A stretch of DNA of 64,000 bases from assembly GCA_026075535.2 (NCBI GenBank), contig AP026547.1, forward strand, positions 2,666,001 to 2,730,000, given 5' to 3'. The stretch's first letter is position 1. Each line of letters begins with the position of its first letter. This DNA comes from Tricholoma matsutake. Its lineage: Eukaryota > Basidiomycota > Agaricomycetes > Agaricales > Tricholomataceae. Below the pieces are notes generated by a model that worked only from the letters and a program-made list of their open reading frames with translations, did not search any database and had not been told where the DNA came from. Of the stretch, positions 56,319 to 64,000 are shown in pieces. The position numbers and the translations under genes were made by a program.

Positions 56319-56695
56319 ATTGTTGGCATCAATTGCAGCTGCAGCTGCTGTGTCTGTAGTAGTAGATGCTGTTGCTGTTGTAATAGTGCATGTAGTGGCT
56401 GCATTTTTGTGTTATTGCACCATTTCTTCTTCTGGTTTCATTTGCCTCCTGGGCCTGGCATGCTGGTGGTTGGCAGGTGGCAAGCTAAGGAGCTGGTATA
56501 CTAGTAGACTGAGGTGGAAAGCTGAGAGCTCAAAGACAATATCCAAAAGCAGATTGGAAGCTCAACACAAACTCGACACGTCGTGATGTGGCGCATGAGA
56601 ACACAAAACTCAGGAGACACAACACAAGACTCAAGCTCAAGAACCAGATGGAAGGATGAAGCTGCGTGAGTCGAATCATGCTCTCATCACCAAGA

Positions 56696-56833
56696 TGGAC
56701 ACCCCAGAGGTGCCCTATCGCTGAGGCAATGGAATGCGATGGTATAGCATCTTGACTACAACAATGTGACTATGTGACTCTACCAACATGGTCATGTGAC
56801 TACCTGGAGTAGGTGGCCACTCACCCTACTCCA
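56696..56833. repeat. Right LTR of the short-LTR element
   Basis: 138 bp, a close match to the left LTR with a few substitutions and a 2-bp length difference. Confidence 0.88.
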
Positions 56834-56837
56834 GCGG

Positions 56838-57286
56838 ATGCTGATGGAAACATGGCCAAAAATTGTCATGCAATTTTGGTGTACGCATTTCTTCTTCATG
56901 GCGGCACCATTTTGTGGAGTGTGAAAAGACAAGAGATTATATCCCTCTCTACCACTGAGAGTGAGTACATCGCCACTACCCACACTGCCAAGGAGGCTCT
57001 GTGGTTACGATCTTTGATCACACAGCTTTTCTCAATGGAGCTCAAGCCTACGACACTCTTCTCAGACAATCAGTCAGCAATAGCGCTCTCACAGGACCAT
57101 CAGTATCATGCTCAGACAAAACACATTGATATTTGCTTCCACTTTATCTGTTGGATCATCGAGCAAGGATCCCTCTGTCTCATCTACTGCCCAACTGAAG
57201 ACATGGTTGCTGACACTCTTATGAAGGCTTTTCCCTCTGCAAAAGTCAAGCACTTTGGAATACAGCTTGGACTCATGCCAGCTTGA
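56838..57286 (+). pseudogene. Ty1/copia RNase H, end of pol
   Basis: Reads G-G-T-I-L-W-S-V-K-R-Q-E, S-L-S-T-T-E-S-E-Y-I-A, T-L-F-S-D-N-Q-S-A-I-A-L, H-I-D-I-C-F-H-F and D-M-V-A-D-T-L-M-K-A, the standard C-terminal copia RNase H. It ends with a TGA at 57284, before a G-rich tract and LTR. It is the continuation of 53346-53979. Confidence 0.9.
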
Positions 57287-57293
57287 GGGGCAG

Positions 57294-57610
57294 TGTTGGA
57301 TTTGCAAGCTGATATTGTCCTGAGCACAGATGGCCATTATTCTTTAGAGTGTATTTCCAATTCTACTTCTTTTTCTCAGCTGCTTAACACTTTAGCCTAC
57401 TTTTACAGTACCTAGGCACATGGAAGGAAGCCAGAGCTTCCAACACTCAAGACTCAAGTACACAAAAACTATAAGGAACTTAATATGATTCAAAGGGGGA
57501 TTCTAGAATACAGTACATGCACTCGAGTATAGACTATATATTAATGGAATGACATGTGATAATGGAGTGGCATGTGATAATGTAGTGATGATGTAAGAGG
57601 CACTCTTACA
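57294..57610 (+). repeat. Probable 3' LTR of the copia element
   Basis: It starts TGTTGGATTTGC right after the polypurine stretch GAGGGGCAG and ends GCACTCTTACA. The last 190 bp recur at 62905-63095 in the same orientation and at 62755-62897 inverted. Confidence 0.7.
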
Positions 57611-59020
57611 CTCACTTGGCTCCAAAAAAACTTCAAACAACCCAGCACGACCATTTCCAACCCCACCTGGCTTCCCAATGACTGAGTGCCCAATGACTCC
57701 CCACCTGGCTCATTTCCACCCTGCTGGTCTCACCTGTCGTCTTCAGCGGACTTGTCTCAGTTCCCAACCCCACTAGCCCTTCATCACCACCATCACCATC
57801 ACATGCCACATCACAGTTGTCAATGTTGACGATGACCGTTTCGCGATTGGTTTTCCAGTGTGGACCCCCTCCTCTGGGTGCTGGGAATGGTCCCACTCAT
57901 TTCTAGAACTAACCTTTACACTGCTGCAAACCGCTGAGCCCATCCCTCTGCACCTCGAGAACCCCATTGACCAGCCACATCACAGCTGCCTACTTGAGGT
58001 CATATGGACGCATTCCTCTGAACGCATCATATAGCTCATTCTATTATTGACTTTGATCATCAACATGCTCACCTGTATCTTGATTCTCACTGCAGATGCC
58101 GCCGTACAAACAGCACTGAAGGATGAGCCATGGCTAGCACACAAGAGTGCTGGCACCTCCAGACGCATCTCTGAACCCCTCCACGCACCTCAGCACTCCA
58201 CTGCCACCCCTGCCATCTGCCATGACACCGTTGATGAAACCTGCACAGCCCATCAGCCCTGTCAACAATGCCATCAATGATGCCAACGTCGTTGTCAATG
58301 ACCACCACCACCCCTTCCCTTGACCCAAACCAGTCCCAAAGACCTTGAAAAGGACGCCACACGCTGCCGACTCCACTCACAGCCCCACAGCTGAGTTCCC
58401 AGCCCCTTGGTTCGAGCCCTGAGGCCCACCATCCCTCTGCCATGTCATGTCCAACAATGGCAACAAACCCTGCTGCAACTGGCCCAGAAACAATGACTAT
58501 GGCTGCATCTAGCACCCAGACAACCACCACCACAGCAGGTACCCCCAAGCAAGCCCTAAATGATGCACAGAGCCCGTCTACAGCCCAGGAAATGGTGTTA
58601 CATGCTCATGCACCCATGCATTGATTTGAATGCGCCATCTGCTCGACAGATGACTCCCACCAGCCCCATCTTCCCCAACAACTACCTGTTCAGCATCCCA
58701 CATCACCCTGCCACCCCCTGTGTGCCCCCTTGAGCCCTGACAATCCTTGTTTCACCCTGTTTCACTGCCACATCATTGTCGGCACTCCTGGACCACAGGC
58801 CACAGCTCAGAAACGATGGAATATGCTGCCAAACACATCAGAACACCCCCATTCAAGCCCTGCAGGCTTGGTCAACTGAGACAATGACCTGCAACACACT
58901 CAACACCTCCCAGTTTCCCCCTGTGCCCCTGTTATCCTCCCAGTTCCCCCCCTGTGCCCCTGTTATCCTCCCAGTTCCCCCCCTGTGCCCCTGTTATCCA
59001 CCACGAGCCCGGAACAACAC
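57611..59020 (+). pseudogene. Remnant of a second T/S-Q-T-type gene (first part)
   Basis: The plus strand is Pro/Thr-rich in several frames. It has A-V-Q-T-A at 58098 and M-A-A-S-S-T-Q-T-T-T-T-T at 58500, the motif of the gene at 54568-56318. Near 58905-59000 a short unit (CTCCCAGTTCCCCCCCTGTG) is tandemly repeated about three times. It is too broken to give exons. Confidence 0.4.
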
Positions 59021-59446
59021 TATAAGGGCAACCTAAGCCTCTAGCAAAGGGAAATCCGAAGTTAAAATTATACTACATAATACAGGCATTGGGGACACAC
59101 CTAGCAAAGGGAAATCCGAAGAGAAAACTCTAAGGATCCCCTTGCTGATGCCCCATATATGTGAAGATGACAAAAATCAAATATAACCTAAAAATAGAAA
59201 AAGGCGGAGATAGGCGGATCAAGGCCACCGAATGACATCATACCAAGGGGTATGTGTCAGAAGGGGTACTCCGCCTCTAAATATAAAAGTGTCAACATGT
59301 ACAAACATGATAGCAAGGGAAAATTAGTAATAAAATCCAGAAAAATCATAGAAAATGAAGAATAGAAGGAAATGAGGTGGGGAAAAATATAGGATGAACA
59401 TAAAAAATAGGAAAAACACACAGGGCACCCCCCTAGTCCCCTTACA
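59021..59446 (-). repeat. Solo LTR K (J-like ends)
   Basis: On the plus strand it runs from TATAAGGGCAACC to GTCCCCTTACA (426 bp). Flanks AACAC and GACAC suggest a 5-bp duplication with one transition. Its first 120 bp resemble the end of the J LTR, including a repeated CTAGCAAAGGGAAATCCGAAG. Confidence 0.7.
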
Positions 59447-59731
59447 GACACCACATGCATCCACCAGGCATGCCACACCATCGTCGATGTGTTTGTCAAC
59501 AATGACAAAACCTCTCGCTCTGCCCATCGCAGAACAATCACCAGCAGCTCCAGGATGACAATGTGCATGGCTGGATTCAGCAAAACACCCCTGAAATGTG
59601 TCCCAACCACCCAGCTTGGCCCCAAGCCTCCAGGAACAAGCTGTGTCACTGCCAACTGCATCCTACAACCCTGCTACATCACTAACAACACTGTCGACAC
59701 CTGTCGACACCCCTTGTTCACTGTCTACGGC
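59447..59731 (+). pseudogene. Second T/S-Q-T-type gene, middle part
   Basis: A short Pro/Thr/Ser-rich reading lies between LTR K and X5. It ends with S-T-P-V-D-T-P-type repeats (CTGTCGACACCTGTCGACAC). Sequence on the far side of X5 (61839 on) continues the same composition. Confidence 0.35.
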
Positions 59732-60000
59732 CAGTACTTTACACTCCCCCCCCCAGTCTGAGCAGACTCCACTCGGACACACTCAGACACTCAGACTCTG
59801 CTCGGACTCTGCTCAGACACTCGGACTGTCCTAGGACTGTCCAAGTTGTCCGAGTAAAGTCCGAAAACGGACTGCACTTGGACTTTGCTCAGACAACATC
59901 AATTGTGCATTTATTTACACCTTTTAAAGTACTGACCAAGTAAAGTCCAAGTTCCAGTCTTAGAGAAAGTCTTATAAGTCTCACAAAATGATGTGTGCAC

Positions 60001-60090
60001 AGCAGGAATTGAACCAACAGCCTTCTGGACTAGCAATCACATGACAACAAAACATGCACACTCTACCACTTAAGCCAAGTAGTCATTTAA
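60001..60090 (-). promoter_or_regulatory. tRNA-like Pol III module facing the left end of X5
   Basis: On the minus strand it has A-box-like TGGCTTAAGTGGTAGAG and B-box GGTTCAATTCC, about 65 bp apart. It points to 59732. Confidence 0.6.
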
Positions 60091-60584
60091 AGTTACATAC
60101 ATTATATCTATTTATTACTGAAATCTAATTTGTTATATATCATGAATAGATTATTAAATTGACCCCCTCACATCTGTGCGAGGGGTAATTAATATGGGTA
60201 ATTAATATGTATAATACTAAGCCCTCCCCTCGCAAGCTCGAGGGGAGGGGGCCATAACTATCAATTATAAAAATAAATTAAAAACACCCACCACAAGCAG
60301 TTGCTCGTGGCAGCATTCGTCTCTCCCTGGGTCGTCCCCTGGCCATCTTGCTCTCCTGTCCCCATTCTTCTCCCCCCCAAACCACCCCACAAGCAGATGC
60401 TCATAGGTGTGGGGTGGGTGTCATTGTGGGTGTCTCCACTCTCATCATCATCTCCCTTCCCTCTCATCTCCCTTCCCTCTCATCTCCTTCCCCCTCGTCT
60501 CTTCCCCCTCACCTTCCACCCTGCAAGCAGGGGCTCGCAGCAGTGGTGGTGGTGGTGTCATCATCATCATCGCCAGTAGTAGTT

Positions 60585-61345
60585 TGTAACTATAAAAAGT
60601 TAGTTAGGATCGAAAAATGAAATGAGAAAAGAAAAAAAAACTTACCTAGAACCCTAATCATTGTCGTTCCACCCGTCATCCACCCTACAAGCAGTGGCTC
60701 ATAGGGCTGGAGTGGGTGCTGTCATTGTTCCGTGCCATCATTGTCATTCCACCCACCATCCACCCCATGAGTGGAGGCGGGTGGTGTGTCCTGCATGGTG
60801 GGCATGAGTAGCCATTCTTGTCAAAGTTGCACCCATTCCCACCCTGCAAGCAGCTGCTTGCAGCAGTGGTTCTGAGTGCTCATTGTCATCGTCGTCATCA
60901 GCAGTACTAGATAATACCTAAAAAAGTTCGTTAGTAACAAAAACAAGAAGAAAAAAACTTACCAACGGCCCAAGAGACGTCAAACAACATCTCTTGGGCC
61001 TTTTCTTTGTTTGCTTTGCCTTCCTCTCATTGTTTCCCACTCGTCCCCTCATCATTCCATCTCCCAGTCCCAGTCGTCTCCAGTCGCCACATTGCATTGT
61101 CGTTCTGTTTGGCCAAGTCAGTGTCGCCATCGTCTTGCCATTTTGCAGTTGTACCCGTTCCCACCCTGCAAGCAGTTGCTTGCGGTGGTGGTTCTGGGTC
61201 CTAGGGTGGTGGCTGTGTCAGCCATTGTCATGGTTTTGAGGCTGCGGCATCGTTATAACATAGATAAAACCTATCATTAAGGAAATTTCAGTTAGCTAAA
61301 CAAAACAACAAAAATCATGTAAAAAAAGACTTACAAGTGAGCCCA
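60585..61345 (-). repeat. Intron-like units and palindromes of X5
   Basis: Minus-strand units at about 60585-60650, 60915-60990 and 61265-61340 each have GTAAGTTTTTTT, a T-rich tract, CTAACTAAC, CTAACGAAC or AGCTAACTG, and a TATAG or TTTAG acceptor. The unit at 60960-61002 has the palindrome GGCCCAAGAGA...TCTCTTGGGCC beside the donor, the equivalent of the GGGCCCAAA palindrome of X1. Minisatellite-like words (CCTGCAAGCAGTTGCTTGC) lie between them. Confidence 0.6.
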
Positions 61346-61489
61346 TTGTTGGTTATTGGGGTAGGAGGTAAGGAGGAGGCAGCACCATTGCCAGTGTTGT
61401 TGATGACATGGCTGTGTTGATGATGCGGCTGTGTTGATTTGTCATCACAGCTGGGGCAGTACATAGAGAGATATAACTACCTATCTGTA

Positions 61490-61572
61490 ATGAAGCTTTA
61501 GTCTAACTGTTATATTGCTGACTTAATCGTACTTTATCATGTTACTATGAGGGTTCAATCCCTGTGGTAGCC
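61490..61572 (+). promoter_or_regulatory. tRNA-like Pol III module facing the right end of X5 (degenerate)
   Basis: The B-box GGGTTCAATCCC is good. The A-box region (TTTAGTCTAACTGTTA) is weak. It points to 61830. Confidence 0.45.
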
Positions 61573-61838
61573 ACTGATTTTTCGGTCAATTATATAAGCA
61601 ACTCGGACAGTCCTAGGACTGTACGAGTGCTGGTCCACTTGGACTCCGCTTGGACACTAGGACAGTCCGAGGACTCAGCTTGGACTGGACATTTAGTCTG
61701 GCAGGACTTTCAGCCAAAGAAGTCTGAGCAAAGTCTGAGCAAAGTCCTCAGACAGTACTCGGACAGTCCTAGGACTGTCTGAGTGTCTGAGCGGAGTCCG
61801 CTCAGATTGGGGGGGGAGTGTAAAGACCTCTCTAAGGC

Positions 61839-62754
61839 CCCATTTCCACCTGTACACCCCTGCTTGACCCTGCTCGACCCTAAATGAACCATTTCACTAC
61901 CTTCTGCACGTTTTGACTGGGCGGAAGATGCGGGATCCCTGCCCGTTCCCCCACCATCTGCATCCTACACCCCTGCTGCATCACTAACGATGCTCGACCC
62001 TAAATGAACTGTTTTGCTACCTTCTGCACATTTTGACTGGGTGGAAGATGCAGAATCCCTGCCTGTTCCCCCACTATCTGCATCCTACACCCCTGCCACA
62101 TCACTAATGGCACTGTCGATGCCTGACGACACCCCCCACTTACCGTCTACGTCCATGTTTCCATCATACACCCAGCTTGCCCCAGTTCACATCGAGCTAT
62201 TTTTTTACACTCGCGTCATCCATGCCTCATCAAAAACACAGTTCCCCAGCACCTGGTCCACCTCCTGCCCTCAAGGCCACTGTCATCCCCCCACTTGCAA
62301 TATGTTCTGTAACTCGTTCATCCTGCAACCCGTGCACCACACTACAACATATCTATCCAGCACACTACTACTATTTGCTACCAATATTTGCTGCACCCAG
62401 CACTATCAACACCCCATCATCGGCAGCTGGGCCAATGTCCTCGCCACGGTTCCATGCCCTCACCCTGTCCTCGCCACTGCAATCCACACCAGCACTGTCC
62501 ATGTCACCAGCACAGTCCACATCACCAGCATCATCCACATCAACAGCATCATCCATGTCACCAGCACCATCACCACCCCGTCCACATCCTTGTCCTTGCC
62601 CATCCACGTCCTTGTCCTTGCCCATCCTTGTCAATGCCCACTTATGACTCAGTGTTCTTGTGAACACGTAAAGTTATTTTTGGTTACTACAACCACATGT
62701 ACCTTGCCACCTCCCCCCCCCCCCCCCCGGTCATTTTTTTGGAGTATGAGAGAG
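61839..62754 (+). pseudogene. Second T/S-Q-T-type gene, C-terminal part with duplicated F-D-W tail
   Basis: The reading H/R-F-D-W-A-E-D-A-G-S-L-P-V near 61912 is repeated as H-F-D-W-V-E-D-A-E-S-L-P-V near 62032 within a tandem duplication of about 120 bp. This is the C-terminal motif of the gene at 54568-56318. An open frame runs on from 62014 through Ser/Thr/His-rich, low-complexity codons (TCACCAGCAC/CATCCAC repeats, 62490-62640). That part is probably not protein. A run of 17 C ends the segment at about 62728. Confidence 0.45.
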
Positions 62755-62897
62755 TGTAAGAGTGCCTCTTACATCAGCATTGCATTATCACATGCATGTC
62801 TATTATCACATGTTATTTTGTTGGTATATAGTCTACACTTCGAGTACTTGCACTGTATTCTAGAATCCCCCTTCAAATCATATTAAGTTCCTTATTA
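62755..62897 (-). repeat. Inverted fragment of the copia LTR end
   Basis: It starts TGTAAGAGTGCCTCTTACATCA and matches the reverse complement of the last 140 bp of the LTR at 57294-57610. Confidence 0.75.
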
Positions 62898-62904
62898 AAC
62901 AAAA

Positions 62905-63095
62905 GTGGAAGGAAGCCAGAGCTTCCAACACTCGAGACTTAAGGGCACAAAAACTATAAGGAACTTAATATGATTCAAAGGGGGATTCTAGAATACAGTA
63001 CATGCACTTGAGTATAGACTATATATTAATGGAATGACATGTGATAATGGAGTGGCATGTGATAATGTAGTGATGATGTAAGAGGCACTCTTACA
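62905..63095 (+). repeat. Direct fragment of the copia LTR end
   Basis: It matches 57420-57610 almost base for base. With 62755-62897 it forms a palindrome with arms of about 140 bp and an 8-bp centre. Confidence 0.8.
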
Positions 63096-63802
63096 GCACA
63101 TGGACCTCATAGTATAAATTATATGGACAATTGGACAAACACCTCAGTCATTTGGCTCACACTCTCATGTGCAAACACTGAGGTGACTACTTTACTTATC
63201 TTACTCATGTTATTATAACTTACATTATTCACCTAGTTGTTTACTCACTCTTTGTTTAGGTGAATATATTTAGTTGTTTGGCTCACGCTCTTGCACACAA
63301 ACACTGAGTTGTTTACTCACTCTTCATTTAGTTATTCTTACAAATACTGTGGCTGGTGGAACATGTAGTAGAGGCAGGACACATTACATGGTATTGTCCA
63401 CAGAATACTGTGGCTAGTAGGAGGTGTGTTAGAGGGAAATGTGGCAGTATTGTCTACAACATACAGTGGCTGATACAGAGTGTAATAGATGCTTACACTT
63501 TGATAGCTTATGTTAGTGGGTATACAGGGGGCTGTACCCACTTTGCATGTCAGAGGGTGACCATGTTTGTGCATATGTTTGTACCCATCTAGTAAGTACA
63601 GTATAGCATGTGGTACCCATCTGCAATCTTGTATCGTCGCTGGAGCTTAGGGTTGCATAAAATATTCAAACCTTGTAAATTACTAGTAAGTTACAGGCGA
63701 CTGAAACAAGAGAAGGTAATTTACTTCTAATTTACTTGTAAAATATTCCATGTGAAGACCTCACGTGATGATTTCGTCAGAAATTAAAATTTTACAGCTC
63801 CA
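63096..63802. repeat. A/T-rich sequence with imperfect tandem repeats
   Basis: TTTGGCTCACRCTCTYRYRYRCAAACACTGAG-type words recur at about 63150 and 63275. A unit of about 58 bp starting RTACTGTGGCTRGT repeats at 63345, 63403 and 63460. No coding frame is recognisable. The part from 63650 contains several GTAAATTAC/GTAATTTAC words. Confidence 0.5.
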
Positions 63803-64000
63803 TCAAAAGTCATCATCTGGAGCCGCTGAAGGCTCCCCAAGGTTTTCTGTCATGCTAGGAGCAGCAGTACAGCCTGTGGGACCATCCTCAGAGAGAACTG
63901 AAGCAAGACACTGTGAAGAAAGTTCCACAGAGGCAGAGATCTCTAGGGATGTTTCTAGAGGGAATGTGTCAAGATTTGGCTCATCTAACCAGCTGTCATC
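63803..64000 (-). CDS. C-terminal end of an unidentified protein, open at the window edge
   Basis: From the right edge a minus-strand frame is open for 65 codons to TGA 63803. It begins D-D-S-W-L-D-E-P-N-L-D-T-F and is rich in Ser, Glu and Ala, ending P-S-A-A-P-D-D-D-F. It has no stops and an ordinary amino-acid mix, unlike the decayed repeats around it. It could be the disordered tail of a host gene or of a further transposon protein. I do not recognise it. Confidence 0.4.
   Translation of the reverse strand, partial: DDSWLDEPNLDTFPLETSLEISASVELSSQCLASVLSEDGPTGCTAAPSMTENLGEPSAAPDDDF

Larger units (their letters stand above)
53984..56833. mobile_element. Short-LTR element (TRIM/LARD type) in copia RNase H
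   Basis: Direct repeats at 53984-54123 (140 bp) and 56696-56833 (138 bp) start TGGACACCCC and end CTACTCCA. The duplication is GTGG/GCGG (53980-53983 and 56834-56837), one CpG-type change apart. Its removal joins M-G-F to D-A-D-G-N of copia. The internal 2.6 kb has no gag or pol and carries a minus-strand gene (54568-56318). It is a non-autonomous LTR element with a cargo gene. Confidence 0.85.
59732..61830. mobile_element. TIR element X5 (sister family of X1)
   Basis: The left terminus is CAGTACTTTACACTCCCCC. The right terminus, reverse complemented, is GAGGTCTTTACACTCCCCC. They are followed by paired subterminal motifs (TCTGAGCRGACTCC). The 8-bp duplication is TCTACGGC/TCTAAGGC (59724-59731 and 61831-61838, one mismatch). 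Subterminal arrays consist of CTCGGACT/AGTCCGAG words, unlike X1. Inside are outward tRNA-like modules at both ends and palindrome-intron units. It has the same blueprint as X1/X2 with different sequence. Confidence 0.82.

Noticed and set aside
54590..56586. Plus-strand open frames rich in Val/Gly/Leu opposite the T/S-Q-T gene
   Set aside because: They are the mirror of the minus-strand gene, with no motif and no conservation argument.
60301..60620. Ser/His/Leu-rich frames inside X5
   Set aside because: They are translations of CATC/CCCTCTC repeats and of intron-like sequence, with no domain.
62371..62667. Asp/Gly-rich minus-strand frame
   Set aside because: It is a mirror of the CATCCAC repeat, of low complexity.

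Overview
The window looks like transposon-choked DNA from a filamentous basidiomycete, most likely an Agaricomycete. The evidence is short introns (about 50-65 nt) with GTAAG/GTATG donors and CTAAC/CTGAC branch sites, several Ty3/gypsy elements with C-terminal chromodomains, a gypsy element with a Y-I-D-D RT box and a D-A-G-S-S protease, a KDZ-type transposase and a hAT transposase. I see no intact single-copy host gene. The only possible exception is a 65-residue C-terminal piece at the right edge (63803-64000, minus).

Layout: 1-1638, hAT transposase pseudogene (minus), cut by LTR A (1639-2823). 2824-4842 and 26625-28979 are two halves of one gypsy element, H1 (plus). They are split by a large TIR element, X1 (4843-26616), with an 8-bp target duplication AAGTGGCT. 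X1 is a backbone of about 2.4 kb that has itself received three insertions: a small element Q (5261-6552), a chromodomain gypsy element N (7474-15192, LTRs of 706 bp, TSD GCACC) and a gypsy element BC on the minus strand (15558-25899, LTRs of 1186 bp, TSD CTGC). An uninterrupted paralogue of X1, called X2 (46898-49430), sits in another gypsy element J and shows all three empty sites. 28980-33343 holds an LTR, a gag remnant P, a solo LTR E and a 3' LTR F. 33344-34780 is a KDZ transposase pseudogene (minus). 34855-35547 is a solo LTR. 35553-36801 is part of TIR element X3. 36802-40020 is a degenerate protein gene, perhaps of the OrsD/RecQ-associated type. 40030-41547 is part of TIR element X4. 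42253-51902 is gypsy J (minus), with X2 in its gag and solo LTR D in its 5' LTR. 53346-57610 is a copia element split by a short-LTR element (53984-56833) that carries a T/S-Q-T-rich gene. 57611-62750 is a second copy of such a gene on the plus strand, cut by solo LTR K and TIR element X5. The rest is repeat debris.

Three patterns stand out. First, gypsy elements N and BC, which differ in protein and LTR, both carry an antisense spliced gene between pol and the 3' LTR. It runs tail-to-tail with pol, starts 138-150 bp from the LTR and encodes a cysteine cluster matching or close to the fungal Zn2Cys6 spacing. A third copy of its start region lies 157 bp from LTR F. Second, every visible end of the X-type TIR elements (8 of 8) has a tRNA-like Pol III promoter about 200-275 bp inside, pointing outward. 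Their interiors contain arrays of palindromes joined to intron-like units. Third, in the LTR stretches I compared by eye, all mismatches are C/T or G/A changes attributable to CpG, and many nonsense codons are CGA-to-TGA. This is a RIP-like or methylation-driven decay signature.

All calls come from reading the sequence and from family knowledge. No database search was run.
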